DNA from: Planomicrobium sp. CPCC 101079
GTDB taxonomy: Bacteria > Bacillota > Bacilli > Bacillales_A > Planococcaceae
Assembly: GCF_007859275.1 (NCBI RefSeq)
Contig: NZ_VOHC01000024.1
Span: 181,821-245,820, forward strand
DNA length: 64,000 bases
Reading direction: 5' to 3'
Shown: piece by piece, positions 26,017 to 35,526 of the stretch
Numbering within the stretch: position 1 is the stretch's first letter
Layout of the letters: the number at the start of each line of letters is the position of its first letter
The notes under the pieces: model-generated
Databases searched by the model: none
The model's input: the letters and a program-made list of their open reading frames with translations, nothing else
What the model was told of the DNA's origin: nothing
Made by a program: the position numbers and the translations under genes

Positions 26017-26904
26017 ATGAAAAAAGTAACTAAAGCAATTATCCCAGCAGCTGGCTTAGGGACTCGCTTTTTGCCAGCAACAAAAGCAATGCCGAAAGAA
26101 ATGCTGCCAATCGTCGATAAGCCTACAATTCAGTACATAGTAGAAGAAGCAATAGCTTCAGGTATAGAAGATATCATCATTGTAACTGGCAAAGGCAAGC
26201 GGGCTATTGAAGATCATTTCGACAATAACTTTGAATTGGAAGCAAACCTTCTGGAAAAAGGAAAGCTCGATCTTTTAGAAAAAGTGGCCCAATCATCAAA
26301 AGTGGAAATCCATTACATTAGACAGAAAGAAGCAAAAGGCCTTGGCCATGCAGTCTGGAGTGCACGCAAGTTTATTGGGAACGAACCATTTGCCGTTTTG
26401 CTTGGAGACGACATTGTTCAAGCTGAAAAGCCTTGCTTAAAACAGTTGATCGAGCAGTATGATGAGACTCAAACTTCTATTATTGGAGTACAGCAAGTTC
26501 CAAACGATGAAACAAACCGCTATGGAATTATCGATCCAAGCAAAGCGCAAGGCAGACTTTACCAAGTAAATGAATTTGTCGAAAAGCCGGCTTTAGGAAC
26601 TGCACCATCAAACTTGGCGATTATGGGCCGCTATATTTTAACTCCAGAGATTTTCGAACTGTTGGAGAAGCAAGAAGTAGGAGCAGGCGGAGAGATTCAA
26701 TTAACTGATGCCATTCAAAAGTTAAATGAACTTCAAAATGTGTTTGCATATGACTTTGAAGGTAAGCGATACGATGTTGGAGAAAAGCTTGGCTTTATCC
26801 GTACAACTATTGAATTTGCCTTAGCTAGTGAAGAGTTAGGGAAAGACGTAGAGAAAATGTTACTTGAAGTATTAAAAGAAAAAACAAGCACATTAACACG
26901 CTGA
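26017..26904 (+). CDS. galU: UTP-glucose-1-phosphate uridylyltransferase
   Basis: ATG 26017 follows GGGGGA at ideal spacing; the in-frame ATG 25990 lacks a site. The 295-residue protein shows [30 protein letters not shown] (nucleotide binding), a conserved GDD near residue 110, VNEFVEKP and GGEIQLTDA. It makes UDP-glucose, the precursor for UDP-glucuronate (next gene) and UDP-galactose (galE). Length and motifs fit GalU/GtaB closely. It probably opens a transcription unit with the dehydrogenase 17 bp downstream. Confidence 0.96.
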   Translation: MKKVTKAIIPAAGLGTRFLPATKAMPKEMLPIVDKPTIQYIVEEAIASGIEDIIIVTGKGKRAIEDHFDNNFELEANLLEKGKLDLLEKVAQSSKVEIHYIRQKEAKGLGHAVWSARKFIGNEPFAVLLGDDIVQAEKPCLKQLIEQYDETQTSIIGVQQVPNDETNRYGIIDPSKAQGRLYQVNEFVEKPALGTAPSNLAIMGRYILTPEIFELLEKQEVGAGGEIQLTDAIQKLNELQNVFAYDFEGKRYDVGEKLGFIRTTIEFALASEELGKDVEKMLLEVLKEKTSTLTR

Positions 26905-26921
26905 ATTTGGAGCTGATAAAG

Positions 26922-28247
26922 ATGAAAATTGCAGTTGTAGGTACAGGCTATGTTGGATTGGTTACTGGAGTCAGCCTTTCAGAAATCGGTCATATTGTTA
27001 CATGTATCGATATAGATGAAGCAAAAGTTGAGAAAATGAGAACGGGATTTTCTCCTATATATGAGCCAGGACTTAGCGAGTTGATGGCAAAGAATATTGC
27101 AGAAAACCGCTTGTTCTTTACAACAGAACACCAAGAAGGATTTAAGGATGCAGATGTTATCTATATAGCTGTTGGAACTCCGGAAAATGCAGACGGTTCC
27201 GCTAATCTACGATTTGTAGAGCAAGTGGCTAAAGACATTGCTATGAACATTAGCCAAGATACTGTAGTCGTGACAAAGAGCACCGTGCCTGTTGGAACAA
27301 ATGACAAAATCAAACAAATAATTCATGAGAATTTAGCTAACAAGGTCAAAGTGGATATTGTCTCAAACCCTGAATTCTTGAAAGAAGGATCTGCTATTCA
27401 CGATTCCTTCAATGGAGACCGAATCGTTATTGGTTCAGATAGCGATGAAGCTGCAGATATTTTGATTGAAATCAACAAACCATTTGGAGTTCCAGTTTAC
27501 AAAACAGACATTAAGAGTGCTGAAATGATTAAGTATGCTTCTAATGCATTTTTAGCGACTAAAATCAGTTTCATAAATGAAATCTCAAATATCTGTGAGC
27601 TGCTAGATGCTAATGTTGAAGATGTGGCTCTAGGTATGGGCTTAGACCAAAGAATTGGATCTCAATTCTTAAAAGCTGGTATTGGCTACGGCGGGTCCTG
27701 CTTCCCTAAAGACACGAAAGCGTTGATCCAAATTGCTGGGAACGTAGATTATGATTTCGAACTCCTAAAAGGTGTAGTCAACGTAAACAAAAAGCAGCAA
27801 GGTTTGCTTCTGAAAAAATTAAATGATCGATTTACTTCGTTGCAAGGAAAGAGAATAGCTGTGCTAGGTCTTGCCTTTAAACCGAACACTGATGATATGA
27901 GAGAAGCGGCGTCTATCTTGGTTACTGATGAACTTATTAAACAAGGCGCAGAAGTAATCGCATATGATCCAATTGCAATGGACAACGCTAAAACAATTTT
28001 GAATAGCAAAGTGCAATATGCCAGCAGTGTGAAACAAGCAATTGAAGAAAGTGATGCAGTATTAATCGTTACAGAGTGGGATGAAATCAAAAATATCGAT
28101 CTTAATCTTTTTAAAACGATGAAATACCCGCTAGTAATAGACGGCAGAAACTGCTTTGCACTGGATTTTATGAAAGAACAAGGAATTGAATACCATTCTG
28201 TTGGGCGACCATCAATAGTAGAAAAAAACGAAATAGTTTATGTATGA
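26922..28247 (+). CDS. ugd: UDP-glucose 6-dehydrogenase
   Basis: ATG 26922 is preceded by TTTGGAG; the in-frame TTG 26907 overlaps that site. The 441-residue protein has an N-terminal NAD fold (AVVGTGYVGLVTG), the catalytic-cysteine loop GYGGSCFPKDTKAL at about residue 260 and a C-terminal UDP-sugar domain (LGLAFKPNTDDMREA). It oxidises UDP-glucose to UDP-glucuronate, so the polymer is probably acidic. It is close to TuaD/Ugd of Bacillus. It follows galU and precedes the priming transferase. Confidence 0.96.
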   Translation: MKIAVVGTGYVGLVTGVSLSEIGHIVTCIDIDEAKVEKMRTGFSPIYEPGLSELMAKNIAENRLFFTTEHQEGFKDADVIYIAVGTPENADGSANLRFVEQVAKDIAMNISQDTVVVTKSTVPVGTNDKIKQIIHENLANKVKVDIVSNPEFLKEGSAIHDSFNGDRIVIGSDSDEAADILIEINKPFGVPVYKTDIKSAEMIKYASNAFLATKISFINEISNICELLDANVEDVALGMGLDQRIGSQFLKAGIGYGGSCFPKDTKALIQIAGNVDYDFELLKGVVNVNKKQQGLLLKKLNDRFTSLQGKRIAVLGLAFKPNTDDMREAASILVTDELIKQGAEVIAYDPIAMDNAKTILNSKVQYASSVKQAIEESDAVLIVTEWDEIKNIDLNLFKTMKYPLVIDGRNCFALDFMKEQGIEYHSVGRPSIVEKNEIVYV

Positions 28248-28282
28248 GCAGGTTGATATTATGGGGGAAAGCGGTGGAGTAA

Positions 28283-28972
28283 TTGACAGTTTCAAGTACA
28301 AATAAAGAGACGATTGAAAGAGACTTACAAAATGTAGCTTTTGAAAAAGTATATGCTAATGACAGCAATGGTTATCTTTTTATGAAACGCCTTATTGATA
28401 TTCTAGGGTCATTAGCAGGAATCATTCTGTTATCTCCGCTCTTCCTGCTGATTGCTCTATTAATAAAAATAGAAGATCCCAAAGGCTCTGTTTTCTTTAA
28501 ACAAAAGCGTGCTGGAAAAGATGAACAAACTTTTCCGATGTATAAATTTCGGTCAATGGTTTCGAATGCGGAAGAGTTGAAGGCAACTTTAATGAAACAA
28601 AATGAAGCAACTGGACCGGTTTTTAAAATTAAAAGAGATCCAAGAATAACAAAAATTGGTCAATTTATTCGCAAAACGAGTATAGACGAGTTACCTCAAT
28701 TATTTAATGTACTGAAAGGTGAAATGAGTTTGGTAGGACCAAGACCACCTCTTTTAGACGAAGTTAACCAATATACACGTTACGAACGACAGCGTTTAAG
28801 TGTTACTCCTGGATTGACTTGTTATTGGCAAGTGAGTGGCAGAAGTAGTATTGGTTTTGAAGAGTGGGTTGAGTTAGACTTGAAATATATTAATGAAAGA
28901 AACTTTTTCATTGATATGAAGTTAATTGTTAAAACTGTATTTGTACTTTTCGGCTCTAAAAATGCATACTAA
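28283..28972 (+). CDS. Undecaprenyl-phosphate sugar transferase (priming enzyme)
   Basis: TTG 28283, with GGTGGAG just upstream, is the likely start (229 residues). One hydrophobic hairpin or helix at about 38-60 (LIDILGSLAGIILLSPLFLLIALLI) precedes the bacterial sugar transferase domain: FFKQKRAGKDEQTFPMYKFRSM, KTSIDELPQLFNVLKGEMSLVGPRPP and TPGLTCYWQVSGRS. These motifs carry the catalytic DE pair and phosphosugar site. It starts each repeat unit by moving a sugar-1-phosphate onto undecaprenyl phosphate. The sugar is not predictable; it is the short form without the large N-terminal membrane domain of WbaP. Confidence 0.93.
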   Translation: MTVSSTNKETIERDLQNVAFEKVYANDSNGYLFMKRLIDILGSLAGIILLSPLFLLIALLIKIEDPKGSVFFKQKRAGKDEQTFPMYKFRSMVSNAEELKATLMKQNEATGPVFKIKRDPRITKIGQFIRKTSIDELPQLFNVLKGEMSLVGPRPPLLDEVNQYTRYERQRLSVTPGLTCYWQVSGRSSIGFEEWVELDLKYINERNFFIDMKLIVKTVFVLFGSKNAY

Positions 28973-29049
28973 TTAAACTTGGTTTTATTTTAAGGTTTAT
29001 ATTGTAATCAAAATCAAAGATATTATTAGTTTTTTTATCATAAACGTGA

Positions 29050-29085
29050 AAAAGAGGAGATCAGCAACTCTTTTCTCCTCTTTTA
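29050..29085 (+). terminator. Terminator after the priming transferase
   Basis: AAAAGAGGAGA pairs with TCTCCTCTTTT, followed by T-rich sequence. Confidence 0.8.
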
Positions 29086-29148
29086 TAACTTATTAAAAAG
29101 CATTAAAAAGCCTTAGTAGGCTATTCAAAAAAAGTGGGGAGTTTTAAT

Positions 29149-30294
29149 TTGAATATTGGAATATATAGAAACACTTTTTTGCCTCCTTCTGAAACTTTTA
29201 TATACGATCAACTTATTAATTTAGAAAATAGCAAAGTAAAAGTAATTACTAGAGAATTAAAATATGAAAATTATTTCGATTTTCGAAATTTAGATATTAT
29301 AACTTTAATAGAAAAGGAAGAATCTCCTTTAATAAAAAAGTTTAAAAAATTAATGTTTACATTATCGACTTCATCAAAAAAAATGGAAAAATCCGTAAAA
29401 GAAAATGATATAGAATTAATACATGCACATTTTGGTGTAGATAGTATTTACGCATTAAAGCTAGCGAAAAATAACAATATTCCTCTTATAACTACTTTTC
29501 ATGGATATGACATTACTAGATTACCAAAATTCACCTTTTTTCCAATATCATACATGATATATTATTTTTACATTAATCAGTTGAAATTGAAGGGAGATCT
29601 TTTTATCGCAGTTTCAAATCATATAAAAACTAGATTAGAAAACGCTGGATTTCCAAAAGAAAAAATATTAATACACCATATTGGTATAAATGTTAACGAA
29701 ATACCTTTTAAAGAAGAAAGACATAATAAAGAAATTACTTTTTTAGCAGTAGGAAGATTAACCGAAAAAAAAGGAACGATTTATTTGATTCGTGCTTTCG
29801 AGAAATTATACTACACGCAAAAGAATATTAAGTTGATAATAATTGGAGACGGTCCTCTTAAAGAGGATTTGGTGAATTTTACAGATAATTTAAAGTCAAA
29901 AGCTAAAATTGAATTTAGGGGATTATTAAAGCATAGCGATGTAATAAAAGAGATGTTAAATGCAGATATATTTTGTTTTCCAAGTGTTACAGCTACTGAC
30001 GGAGATCAAGAAGGACTTGGAATGGTTCAATTAGAGGCTGCAGCTACAGGAATGCCTGTTATAGCATTTGATAGTGGAGGAATAAAAGACGGGATAATTG
30101 ATGGTGTTACTGGTTTTTTAATTGATGAAAAAGATGTTAATACATTTTCTGAAAAAATGAACATCTTAACAACTAATAAAAAATTAAGAGAAGAGATGGG
30201 GAGGAAAGGACGAAATAATATAGAAGAAAATTTTGATATTAAGAAACAAACCAGAATTTTAGAAAAGATTTATGAGGAGAATTTAAAAAAATGA
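29149..30294 (+). CDS. Glycosyltransferase family 4
   Basis: TTG 29149, six bases after GTGGGGAG, is preferred to GTG 29134, giving 381 residues. It is a GT-B fold enzyme: LIHAHFGVDSIYALKLA and TTFHGYDITRLPK in the acceptor half, VGRLTEKKGTIYLIRAFEKL, IIGDGPLKEDL and FPSVTATDGDQEGLGMVQLEA in the nucleotide-sugar half. The E-X7-E region supports a retaining GT4 enzyme. It adds one sugar of the repeat unit; donor and linkage are unknown. This gene begins the very AT-rich core, and its coding end overlaps the next start by four bases. Confidence 0.9.
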   Translation: MNIGIYRNTFLPPSETFIYDQLINLENSKVKVITRELKYENYFDFRNLDIITLIEKEESPLIKKFKKLMFTLSTSSKKMEKSVKENDIELIHAHFGVDSIYALKLAKNNNIPLITTFHGYDITRLPKFTFFPISYMIYYFYINQLKLKGDLFIAVSNHIKTRLENAGFPKEKILIHHIGINVNEIPFKEERHNKEITFLAVGRLTEKKGTIYLIRAFEKLYYTQKNIKLIIIGDGPLKEDLVNFTDNLKSKAKIEFRGLLKHSDVIKEMLNADIFCFPSVTATDGDQEGLGMVQLEAAATGMPVIAFDSGGIKDGIIDGVTGFLIDEKDVNTFSEKMNILTTNKKLREEMGRKGRNNIEENFDIKKQTRILEKIYEENLKK

Positions 30295-31469
30295 ATATAT
30301 GTATGGTATCTAGGTCAACTATATTTCATAAAGGATATGGAGGCATGGAATATGTTGCGGCTGATTTAGCAGAGCAGTTAAGTAAATTAGGGCATAACGT
30401 AATATTAATTACTACTTCCTTAAAGCCAAAACAAAAAGAACAAATTCTACTTAAAAAAAATGGGTATTCTATCATTTCAATACCATATACTAAATCCATG
30501 GTATATTCAAAATCATGGTGGAAGTTAGTAGTCCCTACTTTTGAAAGGCTGAATGAAGAGGTTGGATTCGATATAGTTTTTAGTATTAGTGCAGCTGCAA
30601 ATTCTTTAGTTAAGAATAAAAAAAGCTACAACATTCCTTTCGTTTTCCAAGCTCATGGAACTTCTTTGGGAGAAATAAAAACAAAATTGAAACTTAGTTT
30701 TATGAAAAGGATAAGTATTATAAAAAATATAAAAGGATTTATTTCCGATAGTTTGGTAATTCCGAATTATGATCTAGTAATTACAATTGGAGAAAAAGTA
30801 TATAATGATTATTTAAGTTCAAAATTAAAGCTGAATAAAAATATCCTGTTAATTAATAATGCAATAAACACAAAAAAGTTCCAATATAATGACAAAGATA
30901 GAAATGATATAAGGAAAGAGCTTAATATTCCATTAGGCTCTGACGTTTACATCTCAACGTCTAGATTGCATTTGGAAAAAGGAGTTAAAGAATCAATAGA
31001 CATATTTAAAAGAATTTGTGAGAAGTATAACGACTCATATTTTTTAATAATTGGAGATGGTCCTGAAAAACAGAAATTGAAGGCCTATATCAATGAATTG
31101 AAGCTCGAAGAAAAGGTTTTATTGATTGGAGAAGTAAAGAGGGATCAATTAAATAAATATTACAGCAGTGCTAACTATATGTTGTTTGCTACGCTAAGAC
31201 AGGAAGGTTTACCATTATCTTTGTTAGAAGCTTTATCAAGTTCAATCATTTGCTTTGTTTCAGAATTAATATACTTTGACGAAAGATTACCATTTAAAAA
31301 AATTAGACCGAGGGATTCGATATATTCTTCAAAAGAAGTAATTAAATATTTACAAGAGAATAATCAAAAGAGGGACCTTGAAAAAGCAAAGGATATAATT
31401 TCAACAGAGTTTTCTATGGAAAGATGGGCGGATAGATATTTGGAGGCATTTAAAAGCTTGAAATTCTAA
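30291..31469 (+). CDS. Glycosyltransferase family 4
   Basis: ATG 30291 overlaps the previous stop (ATGA), so the two are translationally coupled; GAGGAG lies upstream. The 392-residue GT-B protein has GYGGMEYVAADLAEQLSKLGHNV at the N-terminus, FQAHGTS in the acceptor domain and ISTSRLHLEKGVKESI, LIIGDGPEKQKL and RQEGLPLSLLEALSS in the donor domain. The Gly-rich loop and the EGLPLSLLEAL motif are typical of GT4. It is one of several capsule transferases; its specificity cannot be read from sequence alone. Confidence 0.9.
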   Translation: MNICMVSRSTIFHKGYGGMEYVAADLAEQLSKLGHNVILITTSLKPKQKEQILLKKNGYSIISIPYTKSMVYSKSWWKLVVPTFERLNEEVGFDIVFSISAAANSLVKNKKSYNIPFVFQAHGTSLGEIKTKLKLSFMKRISIIKNIKGFISDSLVIPNYDLVITIGEKVYNDYLSSKLKLNKNILLINNAINTKKFQYNDKDRNDIRKELNIPLGSDVYISTSRLHLEKGVKESIDIFKRICEKYNDSYFLIIGDGPEKQKLKAYINELKLEEKVLLIGEVKRDQLNKYYSSANYMLFATLRQEGLPLSLLEALSSSIICFVSELIYFDERLPFKKIRPRDSIYSSKEVIKYLQENNQKRDLEKAKDIISTEFSMERWADRYLEAFKSLKF

Positions 31470-31497
31470 AATTTATAATAATGCTAGGAGAATGAAA

Positions 31498-32685
31498 ATG
31501 AAATATGACTTCATATTAATTTCAACTGCTGATTGGGATAATCCTTTTTGGACCAATAAACAACATATTGCAAAAAGGCTTGCAGATAGAGGGCATCGGG
31601 TCCTATATGTTGATTCGATCGGTTTAAGACGCCCGGAAGTAAATAAAAAAGATTTAAAAAGAATAACATCTAAACTAAAAAAATATACACAAGGTATCCT
31701 GAAAAAGCAAGAAAATCTATGGGTATGGTCACCTGTGGTTATTCCTATACATAGTAATGAGCTTGTTAGAAAATTAAATTTCAAAATTATGGAGCTTAGT
31801 CTAAATCGTTTTTCTAATAAGCTAAATTTCGAAAATACCGTTTTGTGGATTTATAATCCATTAACTCAGCCATTAGTAGGTAAACTTAATGAAAAAATTA
31901 CAGTCTATCATTGTGTTGATGAATTGTCAGCTCAACCTGGCATGCCAGTAAAAACTTTAAAAGAAGAAGAAACATTGTTACTTAAAAAAGTGGATATTGT
32001 TTATGCAACTTCTAAAAGTTTGTACGATTCAAAAAAAAATATAAATGCACAAACTTTCTACAGTCCTAATGTCGCTGATTTTTCACATTTTAATAAAGCT
32101 TTAAGTAGTAACTTAGAAATACCAGAAGAGCTTAAGTCCATTTCAGGGCCAATCATTGGGTTCATTGGAGCAATTAGCAGTTATAAATTAAATTTCAGTT
32201 TAATAGAAAATATTGCAAAAAAAAATCCTGATTATAATTTTGTTTTTATAGGACAAATTGGTGAAGGAGAACCTTCTACAAATATTGATCAACTAAAAGA
32301 TTTAAAAAATGTTAGATTTTTAGGTGCCAAATCTTACGATAATCTGCCTAGTTACCTAAAAAGATTCGATGTTTGCTTATTACCCAATAATCTCAACGAA
32401 TATACTAAAAATATGTTTCCCATGAAATTCTTCGAATATCTTGCTGCAGGTAAACCCGTAGTTCTAACTCCGTTAGAAGCATTAAAAGATTATTACAACC
32501 TTTGCTATATTGGTGAGGATGCAGAATCTTTTTCTAATGCAATTAAAAGAGCTTTAAATGAAAATGATGACAAAATCATTAATAAAAGAATTCAAGAATC
32601 AAAAAAACATGATTGGGAATCTAGAATCGATAAAATGTTAGAAAGTATCGATGATAACATAAACAAAAAAAAGGCCGATAAATAA
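31498..32685 (+). CDS. Glycosyltransferase (TuaH-like)
   Basis: ATG 31498 is chosen because AGGAG ends seven bases earlier; ATG 31492 is too close. The 395-residue protein starts DFILISTADWDNPFWTNKQH and shows VLYVDSIGLRRP, VYHCVDELSAQPG, GPIIGFIGAISSYKLNF and FPMKFFEYLAAGKPVV. These phrases match the TuaH type of teichuronic-acid transferase (GT4-like, weakly conserved). It may transfer a sugar to the growing lipid-linked chain. It ends one base before the next gene, in the same AT-rich operon. Confidence 0.85.
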   Translation: MKYDFILISTADWDNPFWTNKQHIAKRLADRGHRVLYVDSIGLRRPEVNKKDLKRITSKLKKYTQGILKKQENLWVWSPVVIPIHSNELVRKLNFKIMELSLNRFSNKLNFENTVLWIYNPLTQPLVGKLNEKITVYHCVDELSAQPGMPVKTLKEEETLLLKKVDIVYATSKSLYDSKKNINAQTFYSPNVADFSHFNKALSSNLEIPEELKSISGPIIGFIGAISSYKLNFSLIENIAKKNPDYNFVFIGQIGEGEPSTNIDQLKDLKNVRFLGAKSYDNLPSYLKRFDVCLLPNNLNEYTKNMFPMKFFEYLAAGKPVVLTPLEALKDYYNLCYIGEDAESFSNAIKRALNENDDKIINKRIQESKKHDWESRIDKMLESIDDNINKKKADK

Positions 32686-32686
32686 T

Positions 32687-33868
32687 ATGGACAAAAAAAA
32701 TATAGATATTCTTCAAATTGGAAGAGACATAAGCAACACTGGTGGCGGAACTGTCATACTAGAAACTACTAATGAACTTATATCACAAGGATATAATGTT
32801 GAAATTCTAACAGATTCCCTAATCGATGAAAAGTATAAAACAAAAATTATTCCTCTTGGCAATGTTCTTTTAAATTGGGAAGCGAAAAATAAAATATCGA
32901 AAACTATCAGACATTTACTTCAAATTGTTACCTTCATGTTTTTTGGAACAATAATAGCTAGGAAATACCAAAAAGAAGGATACGTTGTAGTAAATCATAA
33001 TATAGAAATTCTAGGTGGAGATCTTTTAGTATTTCACAATGTTTTCCTAGCAGAATGGCTAAAAGATAAAAGGAAAATCCCAGAAAAGTTATATAGATGG
33101 ATAAACCCTATTTTCACATTAAGAATTATTAGAGAAATCATTGCTGTAAGATTAAAAGGGGTCAAATCAATAATAGCAGTTTCTCCTATTACTTTAGAGG
33201 AAGTTGTTAAAATTTCACCCCTAAAAAAGCGGAAATCAGCAATTAATAATGGTGTAAATTTAAAAAAATTTCATAGTATTGATTGCCAATCTACACGCAA
33301 AATAAGAGAATCGCACAATTTTCTTGTAGAAGATAAATTATTATTATTTGTTGGTCATGAATATGAGAGAAAAGGTTTAAGTTTTCTCATTGAAGCATTA
33401 GTGTATTTGCCGAAAAACTATAAGTTGATCGTAGTAGGAGGTAGAGGAAGTAGCCAACAAAAATATGAAACCCTTGCCCAAAACTTAAAGGTAGAAAAAA
33501 GAGTATTCTTTAAAGGAACACAAAAAGAAATTGTTGAATATTTTCAAATGTCAGATGTCTTTATTTTACCTAGTGCATATGAAACTTGGGCTTTAGTTGG
33601 TCTAGAGTCATTAGCGTGTGGAACTCCAGTATTAATGACCAATACGGGAGGAATCAAAGAATATTTAATTGAAGGGTATAATGGTTATTTCATCGAACAA
33701 AAATCTGAAGATATTGCAGAAAAAATTATATTAATACTTAAAAACGAAGAAAAGTATAGAATTATGAGATTAAATGCAAGATTTTCTACAAAGGATTTTG
33801 GATGGGCATCTGTTGCTAAGAAGTATCGAGATGAAATTCTCAATTTTAAAGGTGAAAATATTGATTAA
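32687..33868 (+). CDS. Glycosyltransferase family 4
   Basis: The 393-residue protein starts at ATG 32687, right after the previous stop, with a weak AAAGG site; it probably depends on coupling. It has an N-terminal GT-B half (ISNTGGGTVILETTNELISQGYNV) and a donor half with FVGHEYERKGLSFLIEAL, VVGGRGSSQQKYE and LPSAYETWALVGLESLACGTPVLMTNTGGIKEYL. The tyrosine in AYETW replaces the more common acidic residue but the family call is clear. Its last eight bases overlap the flippase gene. Confidence 0.9.
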   Translation: MDKKNIDILQIGRDISNTGGGTVILETTNELISQGYNVEILTDSLIDEKYKTKIIPLGNVLLNWEAKNKISKTIRHLLQIVTFMFFGTIIARKYQKEGYVVVNHNIEILGGDLLVFHNVFLAEWLKDKRKIPEKLYRWINPIFTLRIIREIIAVRLKGVKSIIAVSPITLEEVVKISPLKKRKSAINNGVNLKKFHSIDCQSTRKIRESHNFLVEDKLLLFVGHEYERKGLSFLIEALVYLPKNYKLIVVGGRGSSQQKYETLAQNLKVEKRVFFKGTQKEIVEYFQMSDVFILPSAYETWALVGLESLACGTPVLMTNTGGIKEYLIEGYNGYFIEQKSEDIAEKIILILKNEEKYRIMRLNARFSTKDFGWASVAKKYRDEILNFKGENID

Positions 33869-35339
33869 AGCTTTTAGTGCAATTTTTAGCGGAAGTATGC
33901 TAGGGAAGTTGTTAGGCTTTGTTAGAGAAATTATATTAGCTAAATTTTATGGAACAGAAGCTCCGGTTGGAGCATATCGCACTGCACAAACTGCTACTTT
34001 AATACCCATAAATTTTTTTACTAGTGATACCTTAAATGCTGGATTTATACCTTTATATGTGAGGTATAACAATGAAAATAAAGAGAATGCTAAGATATTT
34101 TTATGGTTGATTATAATAGGGTTGCTTCTTTTATCCTTTTTCATTACTTTAAGTTTATTTTGGCTATCGGATTTATGGGTTAAACTATTAGCACCTGGCT
34201 TTTCAAGTAATATTTTTGTATTGACTACAGATTTCGTGAAAATTATGGCAATTGGAATACCTTTTTATATTATTGGAACATTATTATCTTATGTTGAGTT
34301 AGCTAATAAATCTTATATTTTAACTTCTATAAGATCCTCTATACAAAGTTTAGGCTTAATAGGAGGAACATTATTAGCTTTTTACTTAGAAACTCCTTTT
34401 TATTTAGCATGGGGCTTCACAGTAAGTTATATATTCTTTTTTGCACTAGGAGTTATATTAATATATCCAAGAGGTTATCTAGCCTTTCCAAGTTTCAGTA
34501 AAAGCAACTTAATTACAGCCAAAAATCAACTGGTTACTTTTTGGCAAGTAATTAAACCTTTATTGCTACTGCCTTTTTTACTTCAAGCCAATATAGCGAT
34601 TGAAAGAATGGTTTCTTCATTTATGGGGATTGAAGTTGTAGCAGCACAAGAGTATGCAAGATTTATTTCAGATACAGGAGTACTGTTAATTTCAGTGCCA
34701 ATAGGTTTAATTGGATTATCTGAACTAAGTAATAGAACAAAGAAAGAAGTTGGAGAAATTTTATCTAATATATTTATATTAGTTGGGATAATCACTTTGC
34801 CAGTTTCTTGTTTTATCTTTTTATACAGCACAACAATTATAGAAATATTGTATGGTAGAGGGTCATTCGATCGAGATTCAATAGAAATTACAAGCCAAAT
34901 TCTTAAAGGATTAGCAATTGGTTTTTGGGCACAAATTTTAGCATATATATTTATAAAGGCAATGAGTGCTCAACTTCAAAATAAAAAAATTACTATATAT
35001 ATGGCTATTTCACTTGGTATGGGATCGTTATTTAATATTATATTCTATAAAATATTAGGTCCCCAAACTTTAGGTATAAGTAGTAGTATTTATGGAATAC
35101 TATTGTTCTTACTAACTATACGAGATACTGGTGTAAATAAAATTATGAAGAAGCGCTTTTATTCTATATTTATAATTAGTTTCGTTTATATTATGATTGT
35201 AGTCGTTACCTCAGAATATATTAAGGAAAATATAATCAGTTCCTTATTAATATTTATTATTGTCTGGGGATTTTATCTTTTGATATCGTATTCATGGATT
35301 TTCAAAATAAAAGATGATTTAAAAAGTCTACTTAAGTAA
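33861..35339 (+). CDS. MurJ/MviN-family lipid-linked oligosaccharide flippase
   Basis: TTG 33861 is taken as start because GGTG lies six bases before it; it overlaps the end of the previous gene by 8 bases. The 492-residue protein has about 13-14 membrane helices. It shows GKLLGFVREIILAKFYGTEAPVGAYRTAQTA and GIEVVAAQEYARFISDTGVLLIS, close to MurJ rather than to the usual Wzx. In this locus it should flip the undecaprenyl-linked repeat unit. No other flippase is present here. The use of a MurJ-type protein for capsule is less common but known. Confidence 0.85.
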   Translation: MIKAFSAIFSGSMLGKLLGFVREIILAKFYGTEAPVGAYRTAQTATLIPINFFTSDTLNAGFIPLYVRYNNENKENAKIFLWLIIIGLLLLSFFITLSLFWLSDLWVKLLAPGFSSNIFVLTTDFVKIMAIGIPFYIIGTLLSYVELANKSYILTSIRSSIQSLGLIGGTLLAFYLETPFYLAWGFTVSYIFFFALGVILIYPRGYLAFPSFSKSNLITAKNQLVTFWQVIKPLLLLPFLLQANIAIERMVSSFMGIEVVAAQEYARFISDTGVLLISVPIGLIGLSELSNRTKKEVGEILSNIFILVGIITLPVSCFIFLYSTTIIEILYGRGSFDRDSIEITSQILKGLAIGFWAQILAYIFIKAMSAQLQNKKITIYMAISLGMGSLFNIIFYKILGPQTLGISSSIYGILLFLLTIRDTGVNKIMKKRFYSIFIISFVYIMIVVVTSEYIKENIISSLLIFIIVWGFYLLISYSWIFKIKDDLKSLLK

Positions 35340-35526
35340 ATAATGCGAAATACTATATGTGATGAATACTTTTCTATCATTAAAAATTTAATGCAACACT
35401 TAAGTTTTATACACTATCCAAAGAATAGAGGGTGAGAATTTTAAAATTTTTGAAAAATAATTTTTATAATTTGAACTTGTTTTGTAAAAAAATAACATTT
35501 ATTAATATAATAAAAGGAGTATTTTT

